A stretch of 64,000 nucleotides of DNA. It comes from Allium sativum. Its lineage: Eukaryota; Streptophyta; Magnoliopsida; Asparagales; Amaryllidaceae. The stretch lies in the NCBI GenBank assembly GCA_030737875.1, contig CM060911.1:98972599-99036598 (forward strand). The letters are read 5' to 3'. The position numbers and the translations under genes are program-made. Below the pieces are notes generated by a model. That model made no database searches, was not told where the DNA came from, and worked only from the letters and a program-made list of their open reading frames with translations. Shown here piece after piece: positions 10,448-22,133 of this stretch. How positions within the stretch are numbered: the first letter of the stretch is position 1; each line of letters starts with the position of its first letter.

Positions 10448-12894
10448 TGAGACGACCCGAAATCCCGTTCTCACGGAAACAAGGGTTATCTTTGGAATAT
10501 AACACAGAAACAGATAATAGCAGAACAGAATTAAATAAATACACCAGATAATGAACAACGAAATATACTGGATAAAAGTAATCATCAGAGTTACACAGTA
10601 TACAGGATCTTACTTAGTACAAATACAGTTCAGCTATACATAAATGTCTACAGCGGAAATAAACAAAATATGTACAATCGGAGCTGAACAGCATAAAAAG
10701 AAATAAATGATAGAATCCATCTTCAGCTCCAGCTATCCAGAAAGAACCAGCTAAACCTGAACACAAGGCTGCCCGTGTAGAAAAAGGGGCACCCGAGTTT
10801 GAAAGTGAAACAAACTATGAGTCAGTAATGGGACTGGTATGAGAAATCTACTCAACACATATATATAATTTGGCTAATCACAGGACCACGCCACTTTCGT
10901 GGAACGGGTTTACTCCATTGGATTGCCAGTGCTTTAAAAACAAATCTTTCTTTTAAACATCGCTATGCTTTTTATAAAAATGAAGCCGTTATAAGACTCA
11001 GTTCCCATCACACAATGCAACGCAAACCGGAGGATAGAGTTTTTACCTTATAACGGCCAAATATGCTTGATACGAATAAAACAAAGGCATTTGATATTAT
11101 TGCTAGTGTTTATATGTTTTGAAAACAATTTCAAATCATAACTATCAATCATAGACGGCATTAATGCCCCATACCACTATGTCGCCATATATAGGTATAC
11201 AATCAAAATCGCATCGTCACGTATTTGGAAATTGGATTTCCGTCATGAACCAAGGCAAAAGATAGTCCTTACCGAATTCGTGACTCTCTAGCCCGAGCCA
11301 CCGGAACAGCCGCAACTGCCCCTTGGAGCGACAGGGCCGGTCCACCGATGTGGATTATAGTGCCTGAACAATACGTTTCCCCGCCCTTTGGGGCGTAAAT
11401 GAGCCAACGAATGACTCCATCGGACCCGGATCATCCGATCAAACCGAGGCGCCTCGTAACAGCAACAACCACATAGGTGAAAAGTATATAAATGTCAGGG
11501 CTGGTAGGTCACTGACACCACCCTAGCTAGAAAGAAACGCATGCCCTCCCTGAGGTCCTTCTCCCGTTTTAGGTTCATACCGGGGTGTGAGGCTCGCGAA
11601 TTCACGTTATACACAATGCTACGCCACACAGGCGGTGCTTTGATCATCACCACAAGACTTTGCTTTTCAACAGAAGCCCTGATCACTGCATCTTAGCATG
11701 CCACACAGGCAATTCATGCCATGCGACTGATGTCCATCGATATACAACCTCTGAGCTCGTGCGTCTCAGAGAAGGGCGTTAAGCAAAAGAATAAATTCTC
11801 CGCCGCCAAACAGATGTATATTTAATAGAGATCAATCAACATAGAATAAAATCCAATGTCAGACACACAGTCCATTTACAAGTCCGTTCTAGGTCTGAAC
11901 GAAACCGGAGGCACAAAATACCTCGCAAACCCATCGATCACCACGTACGTCTGGACGATCACCACTCATTATCCATATTTCGGGATGCCTCCCAATCAGG
12001 ACCTCGGTTACCATCCAAACGAGGTGAAGATCTCCGGTCTTCGACCACCGTCTTTATCTTCGACTTTCAATCGTCGGTCAATTATTTGAAATGAGAATTA
12101 ACTCGGCCTTCTCAAATAATTCACGTATATTTAGAATTTCAATTCAATTTATTTCAATGGTTAAATTATTCGACAACACCAATTTTGTTCTTTAATGTAA
12201 TTTTCACACCAAACACATTCAACCATCAAATATCACATAAATCAAGCAAATTCAGTTTATTTCCATTCCATATCGCTTATGATATTTTATAACTATTTAT
12301 CGCTATTTTTATTTATTTTAAAATAGCTAATTCATTCAAAACGACGCTTCGGGCCATAAAGCGGCCGTGGAACTGTTTTTCTTCAGATTTGATTTACGCA
12401 TATCTGAAAATCTAACCGTTGGATCTTCGCAAAATTTACATCATTAGAAAGGTCTTTTCAAAACGAATCCAACGGTTCCAGTTTCGGGAAAATCCGACGG
12501 TCGGATCTCCCGGTACAATCGTTTGAAATTTCGATTTCAAAATACGAACTGCAGCGTCGTTATTCGATTAAATATATAATTATATTTATATATATTTGAA
12601 TATAATCGCTTCTGGCGCTGTTTTTCTTCAGATTTGAATTAAACATTCCAGACAATCCAACCGTTGGATTTTTACAAGGTTGGTGCCGTTGGAAAGATAT
12701 TTCCAGGGCGAACCCGACGGTCGAGATTTCGGGAAAATCCATTGGTCGGATTTCCCGCACTAGTTGTTTGAAACCACGGTTTCAAAATACGAACTGCACG
12801 GCCTCGTTTCGTTTTAATTTTATTTATATTTATATATTTATATAAATATAGTTCATTCAATGATTTCCATATCGTTTTCACTTCAAATATTTTT

Positions 12895-13135
12895 CTAACA
12901 CCTTAAAATTTTGGAAAATTTCGCCATAACCTCCCCTGCACCGGGAGCATCGGGAAATCGCAAATAGCTTTCCCGGTCATTCTAATCTCAAAAAGAAAAA
13001 GAAAAAGCCAAGCGGCTAGCCAACAGGCTCATAAAATCATCACCCAAACAAAACATTAAATGTGTACCTATTTGTCGGGCACAAAATTTTATTCCTCTTC
13101 CCTAGCCCCTTTGCTATAACCTGTTCAATGAATAT
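12895..13135 (-). repeat. Conserved GCCAAGCGGCTAGCC block (B LTR copy)
   Basis: This is a close match to A1 970-1210, including the AAAAAGAAAAAG tract, the GCCAAGCGGCTAGCC motif, the CCTCCCCTGCA stretch and the ACCTATTTGTCGGGCA stretch. Here it lies about 3 kb inside the LTR rather than next to the purine tract. Confidence 0.75.
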
Positions 13136-13490
13136 ACATGTACATATATATACAGCTCATATCATTTATCATTTTCTATTCAACTTCATATTTGATTTCT
13201 ATTTGGTTAAAAAACACCATTCATTCTAATGTCACATAAATAGGTGCAAATCATTTCATTAGCTAATCAAGGAATATTTCAACTCATATATGTTTATTTT
13301 GAACAAGTGGCTATTTTTAACACTTCACATTTCAACGATTTATGCATACAATAAAATGTGATTTTTATTGTAAAACAATTCATTTCAAAACACTATTTTT
13401 CTATATAGTTCAAGTTGGTGATAAAAATGGGATTTTTATCATAAAACAATTTCTTTTAAAACAAGATTATTTTACACAGTTCATATAGTC

Positions 13491-13737
13491 GATAAAAGGT
13501 GATTTTTATTATCAAACAATTTATTTCAAAATATAAATACCATTCAACACATGAATTTCTAATCAACGAATGAATATCAATTCAACACATGAATGTTTTC
13601 TATAGTTTTTATATATAGATAAAAATGTGATTTTTATTATCAAACAATTTATTTCAAAATATAAATACCATTCAACACATGAATTTCTAATCAACGAATG
13701 AATATCAATTCAACACATGAATGTTTTCTATTCAATG
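13491..13737. repeat. 127-bp tandem duplication in B LTR
   Basis: Two adjacent copies, starting at 13491 and 13618, each contain a GATAAAA...TTTTTATTATC hairpin and two AACACATG motifs. They differ by only a few bases, so the duplication is recent relative to the element. Confidence 0.8.
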
Positions 13738-14369
13738 AATAAATATAGTTTAAGCATATGAAAATAATTCAAACACACGAATATTATTCAAAATTTCGGC
13801 AGCATAACGGCAGGGTAGTTAAACCGGGACCGTCCCTAGTACGGCTCCTCGCTCTACCTTAAAACCTCGCGGTTTTTGACAATGGGGATCATGCATCTAG
13901 TTCGCACGCAGGCGGCATGTATATATTTATTTCATTTCCACAAACTAATCCTATGTGGTTTCAACCAAATATTTTCCAATCACAAACGGGTATTTTTCAA
14001 CCACAATCAAATCAATATCAACCACAAACAATCCCAAACAACCATTCGCTATCAACCAATTTTCACAACAATTTCAACCAATAAATATCGTCCATGGTTT
14101 GTGGACGAGGGGCGTAGATATATATATAGATATATATTTATATATAGCAATTCACTTTCATTTCACACATATATAATATTTTTAAATCAGAAATCTCACC
14201 GAATAGCTAATTCAATCCCACGACTCTTCTTTGCATAAAATCTTCGCCAATCTCTCTTTTTGTCGCTTTGTTGCCCGTATTCTCTACATATGTAAAAATC
14301 GAATTTTTACTATGTTATTCAATATATATTAATCGAATTTCAAAAATATAGATTTCGCCTTTTCAAAAA

Positions 14370-14477
14370 TAAAGATTATATTTTTAATATTCCTATGATG
14401 TAAAGATTATATTTTTAATATTCCTATGATGTAAAGATTATATTTTTAATATTCCTATGATGTAAAGATTATATTTT
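14370..14477. repeat. 31-bp tandem repeat in B LTR
   Basis: About three and a half units of 31 bp share the core TAAAGATTATATTTTTAATA and end in CCTATGATG. They sit in the hairpin-rich AT block downstream (element sense) of the leader. Confidence 0.85.
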
Positions 14478-14912
14478 TATTGCTTTAAAAATATAAAAAT
14501 CATATCTTACTTCTTCTACTTAATAAAAATTCCGTCTTTTCTATTTTAAAAATATGATCTTTTCTATTCTAAAAAAATCTGATCTTTTTAAAGTTCTAAT
14601 CTTTTTCTTTTAAAAGTTCAAATCTTTTTCTATTTAAAGTTTAAACCTTTTTCCTTTTAAAGTTTTTAAAATAAAATCAGTTTTAAAGTTCAAATCTTTT
14701 TTTTCTATTTTATATCTTAAAATAAAATCAGGTTTTAAATTCTTTTCTTTTTAAAGTTTAAATTAAAAATCAGTTTTTTTTTTTAAATCTGTTAAAAATC
14801 AGTTTTAAACCCCTTTTAAAATCAGTATTTAAACCATAAAAAAATCAGTTTTAAAATCATTTTAAAATCAGTTTTTAAATCATTAAAAATAAAATAGCAA
14901 AACAAAAAAAAA

Positions 14913-15270
14913 ACTTACAGAGGGGGGGGGTTCCGCGGATCGTCGGAGGGAAGGCGGCTCGAGGGTGGCGCTGGGGGTTCGCCGGTGGTGGCAGGCGGTG
15001 GGGTTTGGGGTCGTTGCGAGTCGGACTGGGTGGCTAATCGGGTGTCGCGATGCTTCGAGGGGGACGGGGTCTTCGGGGGTTTCGTCACTGGGAGGAGGAG
15101 GCTGGACGGAGGGGGGGGGCGGCGATGTCTTCGTCGGTGGCGTTCGCTCGAGGGTGGGGGGGGGGGGGGCTAGCGATAGCGTCGCGATGGCTTTAGGGTT
15201 CTTTTTTATTTATTTTTTTCTGCTTAATGAATCGGGGGGGGGGGGGGGCAGGAAGAAAGATAAAGGGAGG
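14913..15270 (-). promoter_or_regulatory. C-rich leader of B LTR with donor-like site
   Basis: In element sense an AT-rich stretch and pyrimidine patch (about 15330-15272) precede poly-C runs and a GC-rich segment, which ends at CT followed by GTAAGT (14918-14913). The plus strand has several runs of 7-13 G (about 15107-15170 and 15233-15250), so the antisense strand could form quadruplexes. The open frames 14965-15315 and 14985-15173 are low complexity and lie on the antisense strand; I do not call them genes. Confidence 0.45.
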
Positions 15271-16163
15271 GAAAATAGTTTTTATTTTATTTTATTTTAT
15301 TATTTAATTATTTAATTTTGCAAATAGGTTGACTTTTACATATGACCTCTAAACGAGGCCCACCGCCTGTCGTCCATAGCGTTTAACCTCCATTCCGAAC
15401 ACAATGGGATATGTATCGCAAGCTGATTTGATCGTTACAATCAGTTTCCATTGAATTTACATTTAAATCACTATATTGAATTTTAAACGTACATTTCAAA
15501 TTACCGGGGTCACATACTAACTAGAAAAATTCCAGAAAAATATTTTCTAGCTTCGTATTGACGATACGGTCCTAACAAAACTAGTTTTGTAGAATTCTGA
15601 GACTGTTTGAAAAATGGCCAATTTCCAGTCGATTAAAATCAACTGAAACCGGTCAAACGCGTTTTCTTTTGCCACGCTCACATATTGATTCGAAAAATTA
15701 TGAAATTTGAAACCTAGCAATAACTTGACACTGCGGATCCAACAAAAGTGGTTTCGTCGAAATCCGAGGTCATTTGCAAAATGTCCATCTTTAAGGGCCT
15801 GAATTCCATAGCGACTATTCAGAATTTTCAACTGGACATATCTTTTGATTCCCGCTATGAAATTTCGATTCGCCAGATTCGTTGGAAAGATATTATCAAT
15901 TAGATTCCATTATTGATGGTTTCACTAAAATCCGGATTGTTTTGCACCCGGTATATTCCATTGAAGTTTGAAATCGAATTATCTAACTACCGCGCCATTT
16001 TCAATTCTATATATAATTATAATTAATTATATTCGTTTTCAAATGTTGATTCAAACTCAGTTTTCATCGCCATTATTTAAAATATTTATTTTAAATATTT
16101 AAAATCCATTATTTTAGCCAATTTAAAAATTTTAAATTGGTTCAGATTTTCTGGGTCGTTACA

Positions 16164-16886
16164 GCGACATAGTATATGGTAGCTATGCTGCCTACGATTA
16201 ATACATTTATATTGAAATGATTTATGAAAACATATGCACACTAGTAGTAATCCGTTTTACGTATTTATCATCTTTTGATCCTTATAAGGTAAAACCCTAT
16301 CCTCCGGTTTGCGTTGCATTGTGTGATGGGACTTGGGTCTTATAATGATCTTATTTTTCTAAAAAGCATAGCGTTATTTGAATGATTTACTTTACTTATG
16401 CACTGGCAATCCAATGGAGTAAACCCGTTCCGCGTTAGCGGCGTGGTCCTGTGATTCGCCATTTTGTTAGGTAGTATAGAAAGATTTCTCATACCAGTCC
16501 CATGACTGACCTGTAGTTTGTTTCACTGGCAAACTCGGGTGCCCATATTTTTCACATGGGCAGTCGAGTAGCTTTTTGCAGATATCTATTCTTTTAGCAG
16601 GATCCTGGATCGAAGCTTAAAGCTGTGGCCAGAGCTTTGATAGTCTTCCGCTGCATTGTATTATATTTAATGTAATATTTATCTTCCGTTGTATTTATTA
16701 TTCTATTCGATGTACTCTGATATTATGTACTATGATGTTATATTATCATGATGTTATAAAAGTCTGCTGTTATTGTTCTAATGTATTGTATTCCCAAAGT
16801 TAAAGTATTCGAGGATTTTCAAACTTTGAATCAGACCTGTATGGTTTAGGGTCGATTCAAAGAGCGGGGATTTTCGGTTCTTTACA
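16164..16886 (+). mobile_element. Element C, 5' LTR remnant (last 723 bp)
   Basis: This aligns base for base in length with 26520-27242, the end of C's other LTR. I count about 28 differences in 723 bp, so C is the oldest dated element here, in line with being the host of B. It ends TCTTTACA directly before the primer site. The rest of this LTR lies left of B, outside the window. Confidence 0.9.
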
Positions 16887-16887
16887 G

Positions 16888-16905
16888 TTGGTATCAGAGC
16901 TCTGG
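16888..16905 (+). promoter_or_regulatory. Primer-binding site of C
   Basis: TTGGTATCAGAGCTCTGG follows the LTR end by one base and matches the 3' end of initiator methionine tRNA over its 12-nt core. Confidence 0.9.
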
Positions 16906-16950
16906 TTAGCTCAAATCTTTGGGGTACAATTCGTTAGAATTGAACAAAAG

Positions 16951-17068
16951 ACTCATCAGAGATTGGATTATTAATATCCGATAAGAATACTCATCAGAGA
17001 TAGGATCAGCAGTATCCTAGAATGAGAAAACTCATTAGAGATAGGGTTAGTAGTGCCCTAGAATGAGT
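16951..17068 (+). promoter_or_regulatory. Three post-PBS hairpins of C
   Basis: Three related stem-loops follow each other: about 16951-16987 (inner stem TTGGAT/ATCCGA), 16989-17027 (TAGGAT/ATCCTA) and 17030-17068 (TAGGGT/GCCCTA, outer stem ACTCATT/AATGAGT). The second and third keep the 39-nt layout and 7-nt loop seen in A, B and G. Confidence 0.78.
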
Positions 17069-17254
17069 TGAGAGTAACAAGTCTATAAATAACGTGTTTG
17101 TGACCATATATATATAATCCGATCTTAGAAAAAATATTTTTTTTTAAATAAAAGTTATACATATTTGAAAAGTTAATCAACTAATAAAATTACTGAAACC
17201 AATAAAAATAATTAAAAGTTGAGTTGGTCAATTTAACAAATTTCAGCTTTGTTC

Positions 17255-17290
17255 CTTTTCGAGGACGAAAAGATTTTAAGTGGAGGAGAT
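17255..17290 (+). promoter_or_regulatory. Pre-tract hairpin and polypurine tract of C
   Basis: The hairpin CTTTTCG-AGGA-CGAAAAG (17255-17272) is followed by AAGTGGAGGAGAT (17278-17290), which abuts the 3' LTR start TGTAACAACCCG. Confidence 0.87.
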
Positions 17291-18191
17291 TGTAACAACC
17301 CGCAAATTATGTACCAATCTAAAATTTTATTTTAGGAAATTTTGTTAGAAAATGCGTCAGAAATTAAAAATTCCATTTTTAAATTAAATTATTTTACAAG
17401 TTTTATGATGTATTAAGGAATGATTTCCATTTTATTTCTAATAAACAATTTGTAATTAGATAAATGGTGATTTATAACAATTGAATTGTTTATGAATAAA
17501 TTTCATGAACGAATACTCAAAATAGTTAACTTTGATTTGACTGTATAAATCAGTTTATGATATTCATTTTGAGATTTAAAATATAAATTAAATTACGGTG
17601 CAATGTAAAATAAATATTTATATTTGAGATTTTGTCAATTCTTGAACAATAGGTGCGAACCATTTCATAAATTTATAAACAAACGTGATTTGCATTACTA
17701 ACCGATTTGAATATTTAGCGTTAAAATGTCTTCGTTGTTTAACAATGAATATTATGGAAAGAGTTGTACCGTCATAAGTTTAGAAAACAATTTAATACTT
17801 ATCATGCGACTTGATAAGAAGAAAATATATGTTTGAAATCGATTTTTAATTTACGAGTTGAGATTTCTAATATTAATAAATTTGTTTTGAGTAAACCGTT
17901 AAAATCTAAATTTATTACAGTATTAATTGTGATAAAGTTAATGAGATTTTGATGTACAAACGGTGTCATTAAACTAAAAATGTAACACCCCGTATTTTCT
18001 GTAAACATAAGAGTTAAAAATCAAGGTATAATTAATTTTCAGCAGAAGAAATAAGGGAAACGGGTTGCGCCATTGTGTTCGTCTCGGAAAAATACGCGAA
18101 ATAGAGTCCGAATTTGCGTAAATCGGAGTCCGTATGAAGAAGATATGGACGAACGAAGTTAGGCAGAAAAACCAGAAACAGGCCAGAATAC

Positions 18192-18254
18192 ACTGGCGCA
18201 CTTGTGAAGTGCGCCAGTACAAAAACACACTGGCGCACCTGCCAAGTGCGCCCA
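18192..18254 (+). repeat. Two GC-rich hairpins in F upstream of TATA
   Basis: The first (18192-18218) has a perfect 12-bp stem ACTGGCGCACTT/AAGTGCGCCAGT with loop GTG. The second (18231-18254) repeats the core GGCGCAC/GTGCGCC with a longer loop. They lie about 140-200 bp upstream of the TATA box, so they would act as DNA cruciforms or factor sites rather than in the F transcript, unless read from outside. Confidence 0.8.
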
Positions 18255-18390
18255 TACAAATCCAGCACCGAATTCTGGAGTGTTCTGAGGTGACGTGTCT
18301 TCTTTTGAGTGGCTGGATGATGTGTATTCGAGCTGTGCGATTCTGATGACTTCTGGACTGATCTGAAGGCTCTAAATCACCCTATCCTCC

Positions 18391-18511
18391 TATAAATACA
18401 TCCCTAACCTAAACCTAGGTTTCTTACACAATTCTCTAGCCTCCATTGCTCTCTTCTTCTAATTAAAAATAAAAATGGCGTCGCTGCTCTGCTGGAATTA
18501 AAACTAGGACT
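18391..18511 (+). promoter_or_regulatory. Core promoter and short leader ORF of F
   Basis: TATAAATA at 18391-18398, after a C-rich stretch, is a good plant TATA box; transcription would start near 18420-18430. The first ATG afterwards lies in a good context (AAAAATGGCG, ATG at 18475) but opens only an eight-codon frame ending in TAA, so it would be an upstream ORF, not a protein gene. Confidence 0.65.
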
Positions 18512-19822
18512 GATGTAAAAGCTAAATCAAATCTCAAATCAAAGAGTAGATCTACAACAACAATTAAAAAGGAATAATTCAGCATTTCTGCATCAACAAC
18601 AGTTTATTATCCTTTATTAAACCACGAAAGGCAAGTACAGTTATTCTCCGCTATAAACGTTAATTATAATTTTGATATGCTTTTAAATCTGAGTTTGAGG
18701 TTGTATATATATTCTCTTCTGTTAGATCTGTTTTCTGTGACTATTCTGTATTCCTTTCTTCTTTTCTGTTTCTATAGCCAGGCTACCACGAGCCTGTGCC
18801 CAATCTCATAAAGAGATTAACGTATGAACGCAAAATTTGGGACAATTAATGAATGATGCGAAATTTGACAAGACTGAATTGAACGTATGACTTTAGATCT
18901 GAAGCATAAAATATATTGGACATGTGACTTGGGATTGGATGCATAAATTTGACTATGAACATGTAATTTATATATTGCATGCATAGAGTATGTTGTAATT
19001 TAGATCTGTAACTAATTAGAGAAATGAATATATGATATTTAGATCTGTAATTAATTAGAAAAATGAGCATATGTTGTAAACTAGATTTAGATCTATGCAT
19101 ATTCTGTAATAAAAGTCAAGATCTGATTTTTAGAAGATATAATTTAAAGATTTAGATTGTTGGGTATATTTTGCATTATGATTCATGACTTGAAAAGAAG
19201 AAGGATATGGAAAGTTAGGTGTAAAGATTTACATTAATTAGGATATCTATTATTGTGATTACACCTAAATAGGAATTTTTGGATATATGGCATGCATTGT
19301 AATTAATGATTATATTTGGTATAATTTACATGTAAAATGCTAGTTTAACAAAAATTGGAACATATGTTATATGGCAAATTATGTCCATATTCTGCGCTTA
19401 TGCAAACATGGAGTATATGTTGTGAATCATGACAATTATGTAGGCATATGAATTTAGGCCAATTTATGATTAGGCAAGGCATGTAAATAGAACCTTTAAA
19501 AATATTAAATTTGCTAAATCTGCTAATTTGCCAAGTTTCCTAAACTGCTAGTTTTGTTATATTGCCTAGACTGCTAATTAGATTGAAGTGCCTAATCTGT
19601 TAAATTTGTCGGTTGAAATGCCTAACCTGTTATATGCCAAAATCTGCTAAGTTGCTAAATCTGTTAAATCCGTTAAGTCATATAAAATCTGTTATCTGCT
19701 AAAATCTGTTATCTGCTGTGTTGATATAATCATCCTGTTATTGATATAATCTGAATTGGCATATATATTGGGCGTGCGCATAAACGGTAAATTATTAATT
19801 AATTGGCCGCAAAGATAAACGT

Positions 19823-20031
19823 GACTAACTCGAGGTTAGAATGAGTTTGCGGCGTAATTCTGCCCGGAACCGCCCGGCACATCCAGTGGCTGCAAACAAT
19901 AGGTTCTAATGTGAGAAGTTAGTCATAACCTGCTTAAGACACGAGGTTAGGTCTGGCTTGTGGCAGAAGTCTGCCCGGAACCGCCCGGCCCATCCAGCGG
20001 CCACAAGCTAGCGACCTAATGTGAGAGGTCT
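19823..20031 (+). ncRNA. Paired structured modules in F (candidate RNA fold)
   Basis: Two tandem modules of about 100 nt share the core TCTGCCCGGAACCGCCCGGC but differ in their flanking stems, which stay complementary. Module 1 (19823-19924) pairs GACTAAC/GTTAGTC, TTAGAA/TTCTAA and GTTTGC/GCAAAC. Module 2 (about 19937-20031) pairs TTAGGTC/GACCTAA and GCTTGTGG/CCACAAGC. The covariation argues for a selected RNA or DNA fold within the F transcript. I know no named family for it. Confidence 0.6.
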
Positions 20032-21485
20032 GGGCATTAATAATTAATTAATGCAAATCTAAGATAAGAATGACGTCTAAAACGTATTGGGGGAAAATAG
20101 GGTTAAACCAACTGGATTAATAGGTATAGTAAACCCGTCCATGAATCTGTAGGCCCAATACAAAGTTAGACAAATCTGAAAAATCAGTACATCTGATCTG
20201 TTAGTCTGAAAACTTGTTAACTTAATATGTGAACTAGTAAATCTGAATTATGTATGTCTGAACTTGTAAACAAATTAATCTGAGATCTGTTAGTCTGGGG
20301 ACGCAAGGTTAGGAGGGGAATTACTTGTGTCATCTGTTGTTTGGGACCCATATTAGTCAGTAACCCTTTCTGGTATCAAAACTTTGACCCAACAGTAGGT
20401 AGGGTCCGGGCACGCTTACTGAACTAATTATAAGTGGTTCATTCTGATAATGGCGAGGGGTGTTGATGGTGCGTTCCAACCGGGTCATGTGCGTGCATGG
20501 ATCCCGGTCTGCCTCTGAGGATGTAAGACGCCGTGACATCTGTAAATAGGTCTATGCCAATTGGTTGTCACTTTAGGGAGTGATACACCCTACTGTGGGG
20601 CCGACACAGGATATTTATTTATTAGGGAGCCGATCGCTTGGGGTAGGGTTTTAGGGTACGCTTAGTTCTGTCTGTTTCTGTTGGTACCGTCTGCTTCTGT
20701 TGGGTGGTAACACCTGTCTGTTTCTGTGTGGTACCGTCTGTTCGGGTGGTAAAGGCCCATTACTAGTGTACACCTAATTCTACATTCTGTTTCCATAGGG
20801 ATAAAATATGTTTCTGCTTCTGTCTGTTTCTGATCGGGTAGTAAAGGCCCATTATTAGCATTCTGTTTCTGTTAAAGTATTCTGTACCCGTTCCTGCTTC
20901 AATTTAGACATTAGGGTGACACCTAATTCTGCTATACTAGTATTAGTGCAGAGAAGTGTAAAACAATAGTTTATGTCATTCAGTTTTTCTGTTATATCTG
21001 CTACACCTGTTACAGTTATCTCACATCCAGTTTTATGTTCATATCATATTATTATTATCTGTTCATATGCTGAAAGTCACTGGACTTGCCAGACTTTTTG
21101 TCTGACCCTTGTTGTTTCGCCTCCTTTCTTCCGTTTCCCCCCCAGGTTATCCAAGGAGGGAATACTTTAGCTTGATCCGGATTTCTCTTTGCTTGAAGTG
21201 CTTAAAGTATGGCTTGGCTCTGTATAGCTTCCGTTCCATGGGGATTATGATTTTAAACCATGCATTTTGAAGGCTTTTGTACAAGACTGATATTTTGTAC
21301 TTGAATTCTGAAATTTGAAAGGATGTAACCATATTAATTTCTGTTTCCGCTGTAATAAAGTTAAAAATTTTCAAGTACTATTTTATCTGTCTTGTAAGTT
21401 TCTGTTCTGTTTACTAAAATGCTCCACCAAAGTTAAGGCATTCCCTTTGTGAGTGACCTTAACGGAGGTGGGGTGTTACAAAAAA

Positions 21486-21950
21486 TATAACGCATATTTA
21501 TATAAGCAATGCATTATTTTTGTCCCATTGTTTCATGCATGTGCATGCGTTTTTTTTTAGTGTAATCTTTGAAAACAAACTAATTAAAGGGTATGCATAA
21601 ATTGTTGGGTCTCGCAACATAAGTAAAATGTCTTATATAAATAAAAATTAAATTGCAAATTAGTTTCATTCTCAATTTGCCATATCCGCTCGTTTGAATT
21701 GTTGCCAAAAACCATGTGAATTTAATTTCTATATTTTTCTTTTAATTTACAATTAATGTTTGCCATTTAAGGTTTAACATTCATCCATTATATCATTTCT
21801 TTCCTTGAGCATTCTCAAAGTAAAATAAAATAAAATATAAAACATTCATTGCTATTGGCCTCTTACCCTTTTTACACAAACCATTCAATTCTTCCCAAAA
21901 CACACATGGTCCCAAGGAAATTTAATATAGACTATGCAGTTTTTTTCTTC
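21486..21950. other. AT-rich DNA of C's LTR, no gene seen
   Basis: This AT-rich stretch continues C's LTR after F. Apart from a small GCATGTGCATGC palindrome near 21540 and homopolymer tracts, I see no gene or clear repeat. It may include upstream promoter DNA of the gene fragment that follows. Confidence 0.6.
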
Positions 21951-21952
21951 TT

Positions 21953-22081
21953 CTTATATATCCATACATTAGCAAACCATATTTGAAACTCTAATTCCTA
22001 TGACTGAGCCATCCCCTTTCTTCAATGGCCGAAATTGCATCAGCTTCCTCTCTTAACATCTCCTTCTTCTTTAAGAATTAG
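21953..22081 (+). promoter_or_regulatory. TATA-like promoter and short leader ORF in C's LTR
   Basis: TTATATAT at 21954-21961 after a pyrimidine-rich run resembles a plant core promoter. An ATG at 22025 opens an 18-codon frame beginning M-A-E-I and ending with TAG at 22079-22081. Being so short it is at most an upstream ORF. A second frame starts at 22134. Confidence 0.45.
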
Positions 22082-22133
22082 AACCCACTTCCCTTGACAT
22101 TTTGGAAGCTTTCATCTTCCTCTACATTTTCAT

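Larger units (their letters stand above)
8658..16163 (-). mobile_element. Element B, Ty3/gypsy (chromovirus-like), interrupted by A1
   Basis: B carries, from right to left, a 5.7-kb 5' LTR, a leader with primer site and hairpins, gag-protease and the first part of reverse transcriptase. A1 inserted at 8657/8658 cuts pol; the remaining RT, RNase H, integrase and 3' LTR should lie left of the window. B itself lies in the 5' LTR of C: its right end abuts GCGAC (16164), and C's other LTR is continuous across the equivalent point (26520). Gag and knuckle style resemble the Tekay/Del group, which is an inference without an RT tree. Confidence 0.88.
10448..16163 (-). mobile_element. Element B, 5' LTR (5,716 bp)
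   Basis: The LTR runs from TGAGACGACCC at 10448 to GTCGTTACA at 16163; in element sense it starts TGTAACGACCC. The first 0.8 kb in element sense (15370-16163) closely resembles A1's LTR start, and 11490-11900 resembles the conserved 3' block of A, C and E. Between these are a G-rich (C-rich in sense) leader, tandem repeats, the GCCAAGCGGCTAGCC block and two successive copies of the palindrome-type module (about 12385-12570 and 12600-12800). No genes are seen inside. Confidence 0.9.
16887..17290 (+). mobile_element. Element C internal region, non-coding (404 bp)
   Basis: The whole internal domain is only about 400 bp: primer site, three hairpins, AT-rich DNA, pre-tract hairpin and purine tract. 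No coding capacity is present. With an estimated 6.4-kb LTR, LTRs would make up about 97% of C. It cannot be an ordinary solo LTR because both priming sites and parts of both LTRs are there. Confidence 0.88.
17976..21485 (+). mobile_element. F: solo LTR (3,500 bp) with AAAAA target duplications
   Basis: The LTR itself is 17981-21480. It begins TGTAACACCCC and ends GGGGTGTTACA, an 11-bp perfect terminal inverted repeat, and is flanked by AAAAA on both sides (17976-17980 and 21481-21485). It has no primer site, purine tract or coding region, so it is best read as a solo LTR left by recombination between two LTRs. Orientation is plus, from the TATA box. It shares little sequence with A, B, C or G and is a different family. 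The poly-A target makes the duplication slightly less decisive. Confidence 0.85.

Noticed and set aside
14965..15315. Glycine-rich 116-codon frame
   Set aside because: Low-complexity translation of poly-G runs on the antisense strand of B's leader.
17981..21480. F as a DNA transposon because of its 11-bp terminal inverted repeat
   Set aside because: TG...CA ends with short inverted repeats, a 5-bp duplication and an internal TATA box fit a solo LTR; no transposase or long inverted repeat.
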